Below, in pieces: positions 42,503-51,758 of a stretch of DNA of 61,811 nt. Where the stretch lies: assembly GCA_002431865.1 (NCBI GenBank), contig DJEI01000085.1:1-61811 (forward strand), in the 5' to 3' direction. The stretch is from Lachnospiraceae bacterium UBA5902 (lineage in GTDB: Bacteria > Bacillota > Clostridia > Lachnospirales > Lachnospiraceae). Numbering within the stretch: the stretch's first letter is position 1; every line of letters starts with the position of its first letter. The position numbers and the translations under genes were made by a program. The notes under the pieces were generated by a model, which was not told the DNA's origin, did no database searches, and was given only the letters and a program-made list of their open reading frames with translations.

Positions 42503-44851
42503 ATGGAGAAATTAAAGAAAAACGCAGTGGCAAAGGTGGTTGCCGCAATCCTGCTTTCGGTATCAATTCTTGCAGCCGTAGTTTCCGGTGTTGTCGTGTC
42601 AACAGCACTTTCCTACGGTACGACCCGCCGGATGCAGGGAGATGCCATCTACGACGAGTTCCTGGGGCGGATGGTAGATGATTCCGCAAGCCGGGCAAGC
42701 GATTATTATCAGGCGTATCTGCAAAGTGAAGCAGAAGGACAGGAAAGTCACACAGTCCGGTATTATAAGGATTATTTTGCAGAGGAAAACAGCAACTTCT
42801 TCTTCAAAATCGTGCCGGAGGATACGAAGAAATATCCGACACTTGAAAACTATGAGTCGAAGGATTATCAGTTCCATGAAGTGTTGTCGCAGCAGATACA
42901 GATGTTTGAGAAATCAACCAGCTTCAGCTATCAATTATCCCTGCCGGATATTATTGAGTTCTGGAAAGAAAATTATGTACCGGACGAATACAACTATGAT
43001 GACAGGGCTGCATATGAGGAAGATGCGGATGTTTTTTCATCAGAATTAGCGATTCCGAGTACGATACGGGATCAGTATTGGGACTGGAGTAATATCTCGT
43101 TTGATGATCTGGTTATTGGGTATGATGACGATTATTCGAACCCATGTATTTATTTGGATGATACGGATTTTGTCTATTATCTTTCCAACGATGAAGGGTA
43201 CACAAAGGCGTTGGAGCGTGCAACTAAGAAATTGGGAGATGGTGATATCCAGTGCATGGACATTTCGTTCGGGAGCGATGGAACGATCACACAGGAACTC
43301 GAGCTTTCCGCCCCGGTCTCATATACAATGTATGTCTATGTGAAATCAAACATGACAGCAAGGGATCTCTATGCGAATTCTGTAGTGCTTCGTTATTGTA
43401 AGCCAATTGTGAATATGGCACCTTACGTGTTTGCTGTTTCGCTGATTTTGATCTTTATCATGGGTGGATTCCTGATCGCTGCATCCGGACACCGGAAAGG
43501 ACAGGAGACAATCACCTGCAATTTATTCGACCGGATACCATATGACGTATTTATTGCAATCGCGGTTGGACTTGTTGCATGTGGAATTAATCTGTTTACG
43601 TGGTATATCTATTCCACACGGGATGAAATCTTCCTTGCATCTATCAGCACGGCGGTTGTAGCGTTCCTGATTCCGCCGTTCCTGATGACGACAGCGACAC
43701 GGCTCAAGGCTTCCGGCTGGGCAATGTTTGCAAATACAGTGATCTGGCGGTTGTGTAAATTGTTTGTGTGGGTTGTAAAATGGGTGTTCCGCAAGCTTCG
43801 GGATTTATTCTGTTTCCTCGGAAGACATTTTAACCTCTATTGGAAATGGCTTGGCGGACTGATCGGAATTGTATTGCTCCGGTTTATTCTCGTTGTAACG
43901 AGTGGTTCTGTTGGACTGGCAATCGTGCTGGATCTGGTATGTGCAGCTTTACTTGCGGTATTCCTGATCCGCGTGATCGTGCAGATGTATCAGTTGAAGG
44001 ATGGCGCGAAGAAGATCGCGGACGGCGAGACGGATTATAAGATCGACACAACACATATGCTGCCGGAATTTGCAGCACATGGTGAGACATTAAACTGCAT
44101 TCAGGACAGCGTGCGCGTGGCAGTGGCAGAGCGGATGAAGAGTGAGCGGATGAAGACGGAGCTTATCACGAACGTTTCCCATGATATCAAGACGCCGCTT
44201 ACATCCATTATTAATTATGTAGATATCCTCTCCAAAGAGGGCGATTTAAGTGACAAGGAAGCAGAATATCTGGAGGTGTTGCAGCGGCAGTCCGCACGGC
44301 TCAAGAAGCTGATCGAGGATCTGATCGAGGCGAGCAAGGCATCTACGGGAAATGTCGAGGTCCATATGGAGCCGACCGATGTGGAAATGCTCTTAGAGCA
44401 GGCACTTGGTGAGTTCGAAGAGCGGCTTGCAGCATGCAAATTGCAGCCGGTTGTGACGAATCATCTGACGAAGAAATATGGTGAACAGGCGGACAGCCAC
44501 GTGATGGCAGATGGCAGACATCTGTGGCGTGTGTTTGATAATCTGATTGGAAATATCATCAAATACGCCCAGCCAGACAGCCGGGTATACATTGATATTG
44601 ACGAGGCAGAGCAGGGAGAGATCACAGTGACCTTTAAGAACATTTCGAAGGAGCCACTCAACATCTCCGGTGATGAATTAAAAGAACGGTTTGTACGTGG
44701 TGACCGTTCGAGAAATACAGAAGGCAATGGACTCGGACTTTCCATTGCGCAGAGCCTGATGGAATTACAGAACGGCAAAGTGGAAATAATGATTGACGGA
44801 GACCTCTTCAAGGTTGTATTATTGTTAAAGGCTGGAAACTGTAAAAATTAG
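42503..44851 (+). CDS. Multi-span sensor histidine kinase
   Basis: 782 residues. TM1 at ~10-35, a large external region to ~300, then five or six more spans (PYVFAVSLILIFIMGGFLI, YDVFIAIAVGLVACGINLFTWY, LASISTAVVAFLIPPFLM, LGGLIGIVLLRFILVV, LAIVLDLVCAALLAVFLI). A HAMP-like helix, a HisKA box NVSHDIKTPLTSIINYVDIL and an HATPase_c domain (NLIGNIIKYAQ; GNGLGLSIAQSL) follow. The external part is rich in Tyr/Asp and shows no known sensor fold by eye. Signal unknown. It is followed after 66 nt by the Na/Pi transporter gene. Confidence 0.93.
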   Translation: MEKLKKNAVAKVVAAILLSVSILAAVVSGVVVSTALSYGTTRRMQGDAIYDEFLGRMVDDSASRASDYYQAYLQSEAEGQESHTVRYYKDYFAEENSNFFFKIVPEDTKKYPTLENYESKDYQFHEVLSQQIQMFEKSTSFSYQLSLPDIIEFWKENYVPDEYNYDDRAAYEEDADVFSSELAIPSTIRDQYWDWSNISFDDLVIGYDDDYSNPCIYLDDTDFVYYLSNDEGYTKALERATKKLGDGDIQCMDISFGSDGTITQELELSAPVSYTMYVYVKSNMTARDLYANSVVLRYCKPIVNMAPYVFAVSLILIFIMGGFLIAASGHRKGQETITCNLFDRIPYDVFIAIAVGLVACGINLFTWYIYSTRDEIFLASISTAVVAFLIPPFLMTTATRLKASGWAMFANTVIWRLCKLFVWVVKWVFRKLRDLFCFLGRHFNLYWKWLGGLIGIVLLRFILVVTSGSVGLAIVLDLVCAALLAVFLIRVIVQMYQLKDGAKKIADGETDYKIDTTHMLPEFAAHGETLNCIQDSVRVAVAERMKSERMKTELITNVSHDIKTPLTSIINYVDILSKEGDLSDKEAEYLEVLQRQSARLKKLIEDLIEASKASTGNVEVHMEPTDVEMLLEQALGEFEERLAACKLQPVVTNHLTKKYGEQADSHVMADGRHLWRVFDNLIGNIIKYAQPDSRVYIDIDEAEQGEITVTFKNISKEPLNISGDELKERFVRGDRSRNTEGNGLGLSIAQSLMELQNGKVEIMIDGDLFKVVLLLKAGNCKN

Positions 44852-44917
44852 GTGAAATCTGGGCAAAATCTAGCAGACCAGCTTATAAAATGTCGATAGA
44901 GAGAATAGGAGAAAAAG

Positions 44918-46690
44918 ATGGATATTTTTGACGTTCTATCCATGATCGGTGGTCTCGCATTGTTTCTATATGGTATGCATATAATGGGAGATGCGCTGGC
45001 GAAGATGTCAGGAGGTAAGCTGGAAAAGGTTCTGGAACGCCTTACCTCCAATAAGTGGTCTGCTGTTTTGCTCGGAGCAGGAGTAACGGCAGTGATCCAG
45101 TCGTCCGGTGCGACGACAGTTATGGTCGTCGGATTCGTTAACTCCGGCATTATGAAGCTTAATCAGGCAGTTGGTATTATCATGGGTGCGAATATCGGTA
45201 CAACCGCAACGTCATGGTTACTGTCGCTTTCTGGTATTGATGGAGGAAGCTTCTTCCTTCAGATGCTGAAACCGACATCGTTCACACCAATTCTGGCTGT
45301 GATCGGAGCGATTTTAGTCGTATTTTGTAAGAGTGAGAAGAAACATAACATAGGAACGATCTTGCTTGGCTTTGCCATTTTGATGTATGGTATGACCGCG
45401 ATGAGTTCGGCAGTGGAACCGCTCAAGGATGTTCCGGCGTTCACACACATTCTGACGAAGTTTGAGAACCCGCTTCTCGGTGTCATTGCAGGTTTTGTAT
45501 TGACAACGATCATGCAGTCTTCGTCGGTATCGGTTGGTATTCTGCAGGCACTCTGTTCCACAGGAGCAGTCTCCTATGCACTTGCCCTGCCGATCATCAT
45601 GGGACAGAACATTGGCAGCTGTACAACGGCGATGATTTCGAGTGTCGGTGCCAGCAAGGATGCAAAACGTGCGGCAGCGGTTCATTTCTACTTCAATGTA
45701 ATTGGAACTGTTATATTCATGTTAGTATTTTATATTTCCAATGCGTTTGTGCATTATTCATTCCTGCCGCAGGCCGCAAATGAAGTAGGGATTGCAACGA
45801 TTCATTCGATTTTTAATATTGCGGCGACCATAGTTCTGCTTCCACTTTCCGGATTCCTGGAGTTTCTTGCTGTGAAGACGATTAAGGATGACGATGAGGA
45901 AGAGGATGAGCTTAGCAAGCATGATAAGGTATTGCAGCTTCTTGATCCGGTGTTCCTGGAGAGACCTGGGTTTGCAATCATGCAGTGCCAGAAGGTTGCT
46001 TCTGCGATGGCAGAGCTTTCGATGAAATCGGTTGGACGTGCAGTTGGCTTACTTACCGCATATGATGAGAAAATAGCAGAACGAATCCGTAAGGAAGAAG
46101 ATACCGTTGATAAATACGAAGATCAGCTTGGCACATATCTGCTCCGGTTATCTACGAAGGATCTGTCAAAGGAAGATGGACATAAATTATCACTGATGCT
46201 TCATTCGATTGGAGATATTGAACGTATCTCTGATCTGGCGGTGAATATATTGCTGGCAGTGGAGCAGATGCATAAGAAAGAACTGATTTTCTCCAAGAAA
46301 GCGATGGATGAACTTGCTGTTTACAGCAAGGCATTGAACGATATCCTGAAGATGACGGTCGATGCATTCGAACAAAATGACCGTTACAAGGCAGCACTTG
46401 TACAGCCGCTCGAAGAGCTTATGGATGATATGAACCAGGAGCTTAAAAAACGTCATGTCAAGCGTCTGCGCAAGGGCAAATGCACGATTGAACTTGGTCT
46501 CAGCCTGTCTGATATCTCCGATACGTATGAGCGTATCTCAGACCACTGTTCGAATATCGCAACCTGCGTGATTCAGGTGGAGGACGATGAACTGGATGCA
46601 CATGAACATCGCAAGGAAGTTAAAGAGCAGGATGCCAAGTGGTACGACGAGCAGTACAGAGCTTATGAAGAAAAGTATGCACTTCCATAG
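44918..46690 (+). CDS. Na/Pi cotransporter with PhoU-like domain
   Basis: 590 residues. Two inverted NptA/PNaS repeats carry the QSS motifs (TAVIQSSGATTVMVVGFVN near 60 and TTIMQSSSVSVGILQ near 200), within eight or nine membrane spans up to ~325. Residues ~350-560 are a PhoU-like helical domain (MAELSMKSVGRAVGLL ... IGDIERISDLAVNIL ... YERISDHCSNIATCV). Such proteins import phosphate with sodium. Position behind a PhoB/PhoR-like pair suggests phosphate or envelope control, though this is inference. Confidence 0.92.
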   Translation: MDIFDVLSMIGGLALFLYGMHIMGDALAKMSGGKLEKVLERLTSNKWSAVLLGAGVTAVIQSSGATTVMVVGFVNSGIMKLNQAVGIIMGANIGTTATSWLLSLSGIDGGSFFLQMLKPTSFTPILAVIGAILVVFCKSEKKHNIGTILLGFAILMYGMTAMSSAVEPLKDVPAFTHILTKFENPLLGVIAGFVLTTIMQSSSVSVGILQALCSTGAVSYALALPIIMGQNIGSCTTAMISSVGASKDAKRAAAVHFYFNVIGTVIFMLVFYISNAFVHYSFLPQAANEVGIATIHSIFNIAATIVLLPLSGFLEFLAVKTIKDDDEEEDELSKHDKVLQLLDPVFLERPGFAIMQCQKVASAMAELSMKSVGRAVGLLTAYDEKIAERIRKEEDTVDKYEDQLGTYLLRLSTKDLSKEDGHKLSLMLHSIGDIERISDLAVNILLAVEQMHKKELIFSKKAMDELAVYSKALNDILKMTVDAFEQNDRYKAALVQPLEELMDDMNQELKKRHVKRLRKGKCTIELGLSLSDISDTYERISDHCSNIATCVIQVEDDELDAHEHRKEVKEQDAKWYDEQYRAYEEKYALP

Positions 46691-46801
46691 AATAGCAGTA
46701 GAATAGCGGTTATCGCGCGGATGCGTGGTGACAGTTACATAACATGTTTTCAATAAATCTGCATTTTATTTGGTACACAGATGAAATGCAGGGGCAGATG
46801 G

Positions 46802-46830
46802 TTGTAAATGATAACAACATCTGCTATATT
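46802..46830 (+). promoter_or_regulatory. Promoter of the NatAB-type operon
   Basis: TTGTAA at 46802-46807 and TATATT at 46825-46830, 17 nt apart. Its spacer and -10 flank (AACAACATCTGC...TTGGAA) recur at the 49989 promoter. Confidence 0.6.
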
Positions 46831-46924
46831 GGAAGCATGTTATTTTTATACAGATTTTTAGATTTGTATAGTATGTGGTAAGCGGCAATAACAAAATTTG
46901 TAGACAGGAAAGAAGGAAGCGATT

Positions 46925-47872
46925 ATGAAGCTCGAATTAAAAGATATAAGAAAAAGCTTCGGGGACAAAGAAATCCTGCATGGTATTGACTTTACAGTAG
47001 AGAGCGGGCGCGCGCTTGGCCTGCTTGGACGAAACGGTGCGGGCAAGACGACGACCATCCGAATCATCATGAATGTGTTCCATGCAAATTCCGGCGAGAT
47101 TATGCTTGATGGTAAGAAATTCCAACCGACGGCAAGCCAGGTTGGATATCTGCCAGAGGAACGGGGACTTTATCCGAAGAAAAAGGTGCGTGACCAGATG
47201 GTATATCTGGCGATGCTCCGGGGCATGAACAAAAAACAGGCGAATGAGAGTACTGTGAAATGGCTGGATCGCCTGCATGTATCCGAGTATATCGACCGGA
47301 GCTTAGAGACATTGTCAAAGGGAAATCAGCAGAAGGTACAGCTTGCGGCAACACTGGTAGGGGAACCACAGTTAGTCATACTGGATGAGCCGTTTTCCGG
47401 TCTGGATCCGGTCAATGCACAGGTGTTGAAGAATGTTATAAGGGAATTGATCCGCGAGGGACGGATCGTGATTTTCTCAAGCCATCAGATGAGTTATGTG
47501 GAAGAATTCTGTGAGGATATTGCAATCATCAATCATGGTGATGTTGTATTAGCCGGACATCTCGATGACATCAAGGATACATACGGACGCGGCAGAAAGA
47601 CGATTTCTGCAGACAATTACAGTCCGCAGGAGCTGGCGGAAATCTGCCGGGAGAAGTTATCTGCTTACGCAAATGTGGAGCGTGTGACGAAGAAATACGT
47701 GGTGCTGGAACTGAAACCACAGACCGATATCTGGCAGATACTTGACATTTGCAAACAGGCAGGTGTTGAAATTCACCAGTTTGGCGCATATGAGCCATCC
47801 TTAAATGATATATTTATCTCCTGTGTCGGGGACGAAGAACCGGACACGGAAGCAGCAAAGGAGGCGGTATAG
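46925..47872 (+). CDS. ABC exporter ATPase, NatA-like
   Basis: 315 residues: Walker A GRNGAGKTTT near 40, signature LSKGNQQKVQLA near 137, Walker B LVILDEPFSGLDP near 157, H-loop SSHQMSYVEE near 188, and a C-terminal DUF4162-type extension, as in ABC-2 exporters of the NatA class. The permease gene starts 1 nt after its stop, so the two form one transporter. In Bacillus NatAB exports sodium; other relatives give drug resistance. Confidence 0.93.
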   Translation: MKLELKDIRKSFGDKEILHGIDFTVESGRALGLLGRNGAGKTTTIRIIMNVFHANSGEIMLDGKKFQPTASQVGYLPEERGLYPKKKVRDQMVYLAMLRGMNKKQANESTVKWLDRLHVSEYIDRSLETLSKGNQQKVQLAATLVGEPQLVILDEPFSGLDPVNAQVLKNVIRELIREGRIVIFSSHQMSYVEEFCEDIAIINHGDVVLAGHLDDIKDTYGRGRKTISADNYSPQELAEICREKLSAYANVERVTKKYVVLELKPQTDIWQILDICKQAGVEIHQFGAYEPSLNDIFISCVGDEEPDTEAAKEAV

Positions 47873-47873
47873 C

Positions 47874-49154
47874 ATGAAGCAGTTTTTCACGATATTAAAG
47901 TTTGAACTGGACAATTATTTTAAGAGTAAGTCATATGTGATATCGACGATTCTGATTGCTGTTCTGGCTGCGGGTATCATGTTTGTGCCGCGTGTCAAGG
48001 ATGCGGTTTCCGGGGATAAGAAGAGTGCTGCTGTTGAGGACAGTTCTTCGAAGGATGAGACGGATTCTTCCGAAGAGAAGGACGCAGAACATATATATGG
48101 TGTCTACGATCCTGATGGAATTTTAACCATTGACGTGGATGGCTCGGTATGGAATTCTATGGGAACAGGAATAAATCTGGTCAGTTATGACAGTGAGGAT
48201 GCTTTGAAAAAAACAGTTGAAGATGAAAAAGCAGTTGCTGGATTTTCGATTCATTCGCTGTCAGATTACGATTATTATGTATATAACAAGAGCATGGATA
48301 ATTCCGATACGGATATTTTTGACAGTTATCTTGGCATGCTTGTCAAGATGGATTATTGTGAGAAGAATCATTTGGATTTTGACGAATTCATGGAGGCATC
48401 CTATAAAGAAATCACCCATGACGAGCATGTGCTTGGCAAGGACAGCACGCAGAATTTCTGGTACTGCTATGTGCTTGTCATTCTGATATTCATGCTGATC
48501 ATCATGTATGGTATGAGTATTGCTTCTTCTGTCACAAATGAGAAGAGCAACCGCTCGATTGAGATTCTGGTTACCAGCACGGATTCAACGTCGTTGCTGT
48601 TTGGCAAAGTATTTGCCGGTGCTGTGGCAACCGTATTTCAAGTCGGAATCATCGCTGCCTGCCTGCTTGGCTCGTACCAGTACAACAAAGACTTCTGGAA
48701 CATTGACCTTGGAATGTTCTTAGATATCCCGGCCAATGTATTGGCTGTATTTGCTATATTCGGTATTGGTGGATTCCTGTTCTATGCCTTTATATATGGT
48801 GCGCTTGGCGCACTGGTATCAAAGATCGAGGATCTGAACAAGTCCGCGGGTTCGGCACAGATGATTATCATGATCGTGTATTTCGTTGTACTGTTCCAGT
48901 TGAATAACGTGGATGGTATTGCGATGAAGGTCTGCTCGTTCCTGCCATTCAGTTCGTACAGTGCAATGTTTGCGCGCGTGGCGATGGGACATGTGCAGAC
49001 ATGGGAAGTTGTTGTATCTGCAGTGATTCTGTATATTTCCGTTGTACTTATGGGCGTGATCGGCGGCAAGATCTTCCGCAGTTCGACGCTTCGCTATGGC
49101 AATCCGATCAAGCTTACAACGGCGATCAAGAACCTGCACAAGAAAGACTCTTAA
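47874..49154 (+). CDS. ABC-2 permease, NatB-like
   Basis: 426 residues from ATG 47874 (a longer frame overlaps the ATPase gene). TM1 at ~20-38, a large external loop (~45-200, rich in Ser/Asp/Glu: SSSKDETDSSEEKDAE), then five spans including VILIFMLIIMYGMSIASSV and FAIFGIGGFLFYAFIYGALGAL. The motif SSVTNEKSNRSIEILVTSTDSTSLLFGK is the ABC-2 type membrane-domain signature. It pairs with the preceding ATPase. Confidence 0.93.
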   Translation: MKQFFTILKFELDNYFKSKSYVISTILIAVLAAGIMFVPRVKDAVSGDKKSAAVEDSSSKDETDSSEEKDAEHIYGVYDPDGILTIDVDGSVWNSMGTGINLVSYDSEDALKKTVEDEKAVAGFSIHSLSDYDYYVYNKSMDNSDTDIFDSYLGMLVKMDYCEKNHLDFDEFMEASYKEITHDEHVLGKDSTQNFWYCYVLVILIFMLIIMYGMSIASSVTNEKSNRSIEILVTSTDSTSLLFGKVFAGAVATVFQVGIIAACLLGSYQYNKDFWNIDLGMFLDIPANVLAVFAIFGIGGFLFYAFIYGALGALVSKIEDLNKSAGSAQMIIMIVYFVVLFQLNNVDGIAMKVCSFLPFSSYSAMFARVAMGHVQTWEVVVSAVILYISVVLMGVIGGKIFRSSTLRYGNPIKLTTAIKNLHKKDS

Positions 49155-49157
49155 AAA

Positions 49158-49187
49158 GAAAATGGTGGCTAGATCCAGCCACCATCG
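49158..49187 (-). terminator. Terminator overlapping the SDR stop codon
   Basis: On the minus strand ATGGTGGCT-GGATCT-AGCCACCAT is followed by TTTTCTTTTT. The stem encodes the last residues (GGWI) of the SDR and its TAG stop. It also sits in the path of the convergent permease transcript. Confidence 0.7.
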
Positions 49188-49897
49188 AATTTCAATATTT
49201 CGCCGGTCATATAGTCCGGCATTGCTAAGATGTGTGAGATACAGGCGGCGGCTTCTTCGGGAGCCGCCATTTTTTCTGCTGGGATTTCCTCGCAGAGTGA
49301 TTTCTTCTCTTCGGCTGACAGATGACCGTTCATAGCTGTGTCTACTGCGCCAAAGGCAATCGCATTGACCGCGATATGGCTTGGAGCAAGTTCTTTTGCG
49401 AGTGCCATCGTCAGACTGTTGATGGCACCTTTCGTTGTCGAATAAGCGACTTCGCATGAGGCACCAACCAGCCCCCAGACGGAAGAGATATTCAGGATAC
49501 GTCCATGCTGATTTCGTACCATATCCGGGATGACCGCGTGGCAGGTGTTGTAGACAGATGTCACGTTGATGCGCAGGATGTGGTCGAATTCCTCTGGCGT
49601 CATATCCTGAAATAGCCCGACGAGCGAGATGCCGGCGTTGTTGACGAGGGTATCGACCGGATGCCCGGACGCGGCAAGTGTCTGGATACATTCTTCGACA
49701 AATGTGAAGTCCGACACATCTCCGGTAAATGGAATACATTCACAATTGGTTGAGGTGTGAATTCGGTTCGCGACGGCATTTAATTTCCCGTCAGCATTCC
49801 GGCTCACAATGGCAACGCAGTCATATTCTTTTGCTAACTGATAGGCGGCAGCTTCGCCGATTCCGCGGGAAGCACCAGTGATAAGTGCGGTTTTCAT
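49169..49897 (-). CDS. SDR oxidoreductase, FabG/YmfI-like
   Basis: 242 residues, classical short-chain dehydrogenase: nucleotide-binding TGASRGIGEA at 7-16, NNAG near 90, catalytic Ser in NISSVWG, and YSTTK (Tyr-Lys pair) near 155. The C-terminal GEILKFDGGWI fits the family end. Close relatives include the EF-P 5-aminopentanone reductase YmfI and 3-oxoacyl-ACP reductases; the motifs cannot separate these, and no fatty-acid genes adjoin. RBS AGGAGG lies before the ATG at 49897. Confidence 0.88.
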   Translation of the reverse strand: MKTALITGASRGIGEAAAYQLAKEYDCVAIVSRNADGKLNAVANRIHTSTNCECIPFTGDVSDFTFVEECIQTLAASGHPVDTLVNNAGISLVGLFQDMTPEEFDHILRINVTSVYNTCHAVIPDMVRNQHGRILNISSVWGLVGASCEVAYSTTKGAINSLTMALAKELAPSHIAVNAIAFGAVDTAMNGHLSAEEKKSLCEEIPAEKMAAPEEAAACISHILAMPDYMTGEILKFDGGWI

Positions 49898-49988
49898 AGG
49901 ATTGGAACCTCCTTGTTTGGTTGTAGCTTATATGATCAGGATGCAAGTCTTTCACAAAAAATCCATACTATGATTATGCTATAAACGG

Positions 49989-50017
49989 TTGAAAAAAACA
50001 ACAACATTTGCTATACT
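49989..50017 (+). promoter_or_regulatory. Promoter of the LytR_C-domain gene
   Basis: TTGAAA at 49989-49994 and TATACT at 50012-50017, 17 nt apart, with spacer AACAACATTTGC like the 46802 promoter. Confidence 0.65.
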
Positions 50018-50108
50018 TGGAAAATGTATTGAAAAATGGACTTAAATGAGCGACGGTGGATACGAGTAGAAGATATTGAAAAACGTATGACGTAGATAGG
50101 AGAAAATT

Positions 50109-50663
50109 ATGAGTGGAAAAAAACCGCAGACGGCAGCAGGATTGTTCTTTTCAATGCTGCTTCGCGCAGCTGTTATTATATTAGGACTTGCCATTGTGGC
50201 ATTTGGAGCATTCTTTGTAATGCAGGCGTTAAAGGGGAACACAGCGAAGGATACGCCGGCGACAACGCTGGATGAGAATGCATTGACGGATTCCCAGGTG
50301 GATGATCTTCAGATCACACCATCCACAGAGACTGAGACAACCGAAGCTGCACAGGAGGCAGAGACAGTCAGCGCGACGGATAGGAAGATCCTGGTGCTGA
50401 ACAGTACCGATATTGCCGGACTTGCAGGACGCTGGTGTGATACGTTAAATGCAAATGGATATGCAAATACAAATGCATCCGATTATACAGAGGCACTTGC
50501 AGACACCAAGATCGTAGCAAGAGAAGATGGCGTAGGCAAAGAACTGGTACAGTATTTTGCAAATGCCAGCTATGAAGTGGGAACCGTTACAAGCAATGTG
50601 ACAGAATCCACAGACGGTTACGATGTCGTGATCATTATCGGTGCATCCGACAGCAATCATTAA
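50109..50663 (+). CDS. Membrane-anchored LytR_C-domain protein
   Basis: 184 residues. One membrane span (MLLRAAVIILGLAIVAFGAFFVMQAL, ~17-42), a Thr/Glu-rich linker (TPSTETETTEAAQEAETVS), and a LytR/CpsA/Psr C-terminal domain (KILVLNSTDIAGLAGRWCDTLNANGYAN ... YDVVIIIGASDSNH). The LCP catalytic domain that normally precedes LytR_C in wall-polymer ligases is absent, so this is the stand-alone type, presumably at the cell wall. It has its own promoter and a terminator. Confidence 0.85.
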   Translation: MSGKKPQTAAGLFFSMLLRAAVIILGLAIVAFGAFFVMQALKGNTAKDTPATTLDENALTDSQVDDLQITPSTETETTEAAQEAETVSATDRKILVLNSTDIAGLAGRWCDTLNANGYANTNASDYTEALADTKIVAREDGVGKELVQYFANASYEVGTVTSNVTESTDGYDVVIIIGASDSNH

Positions 50664-50684
50664 TACGAATAAAAATGAATGGCG

Positions 50685-50720
50685 GACTCCATACTAGATG
50701 TTAGTATGGAGTCTTTTTTC
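50685..50720 (+). terminator. Terminator after LytR_C gene
   Basis: GACTCCATACTA (50685-50696) and TAGTATGGAGTC (50702-50713) form a perfect 12-bp stem with TTTTTT after. Confidence 0.92.
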
Positions 50721-50739
50721 GTATGGAGGTTTGTGTGTG

Positions 50740-51570
50740 ATGATTGCAAAGAGATATGGTCTGATGACTGTGGGGACATTTTTGATGGCTTTCTCGGTCG
50801 TTGTCTATTTTAATCCGCTGGAGCTGGTGACCGGAGGTGTGACCGGACTGGCAATCCTGCTGGAGCATTTGTTTCATATCCCACTGTGGCTGGTTAATGC
50901 GGCGGTCAATATTCCGCTGTTTATCATAGGATATAAGGTGCTTGGAAAATTGATATTCTATCGGACAGTCTATGCGACGGTATGCCTGTCTGTGTTTCTC
51001 GGGTTGATCCGGCCGCTGCCGCTTCTCACCGGGGATGTACTGGTAGACGGACTGTGCGGCGGCGTGATTATGGGTGGCGGACTTGGCTTGATCTTCCTGC
51101 AAAATGCGTCCTCAGGCGGAGCGGACATGACAGCACAGATCATCAATCGCCGCATTCCGCATGTATCCGTTCCAAAGCTGATGGCAATCGTGGATGGCAT
51201 CATTATTCTGTTTGGGATTGGCGTGTTTGGGCTTCGCAATGGAATCTATGCATTGATTGTCCTGTTTGTCATGACGAAGGTCTCTGATCTGGTGCTGGAG
51301 GGACCAAACCATGCAAAACTTATGTATATTATTTCGAATGAAGAAAAAGCCCTTGTGGAATACATTACCGGACAACTGGGACGGGGAGTCACGCGGATTC
51401 CGGCACAGGGTGGATATACCGGATGCCCAAAGCAGATGTTGCTCTGTGCACTCAGTTCAAAGGAAATGGTAAATGTCAAGCGGAAAATTTATGAGCTGGA
51501 TGACCGGGCAATCTGTTTTGTTGGGGATATTCGGGATGCTTATGGTGAAGGTTTCACAAAATATAGCTAG
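50740..51570 (+). CDS. YitT family membrane protein
   Basis: 276 residues from ATG 50740 (TGGAGGT upstream; a GTG one codon earlier and a longer frame from 50698 are less likely). Six hydrophobic spans belong to DUF161 (GLMTVGTFLMAFSVVVYFNPLELVTGGVTGLAIL ... NASSGGADMTAQIINRR), and a C-terminal DUF2179 (YIISNEEKALVEYITGQLGRGVTRIPAQGGYTG). Members are widespread in Firmicutes and possibly transporters, but undefined. Confidence 0.9.
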   Translation: MIAKRYGLMTVGTFLMAFSVVVYFNPLELVTGGVTGLAILLEHLFHIPLWLVNAAVNIPLFIIGYKVLGKLIFYRTVYATVCLSVFLGLIRPLPLLTGDVLVDGLCGGVIMGGGLGLIFLQNASSGGADMTAQIINRRIPHVSVPKLMAIVDGIIILFGIGVFGLRNGIYALIVLFVMTKVSDLVLEGPNHAKLMYIISNEEKALVEYITGQLGRGVTRIPAQGGYTGCPKQMLLCALSSKEMVNVKRKIYELDDRAICFVGDIRDAYGEGFTKYS

Positions 51571-51758
51571 TTGGGATTCAGTAAAGTTTGTGAAAAATCC
51601 ACAAAAAAATCATGAAAAAAATTTTCATATACAAATTACACAATATTTTTCCGCCTTATTTGTTGAATAGTAATATGGCAACTTCGGGCTATTTGGTGTA
51701 TCATACAAACATCATGAGTCAGATGATTATAGCTAAAATCTAAGGAGGAAAAATCAAA

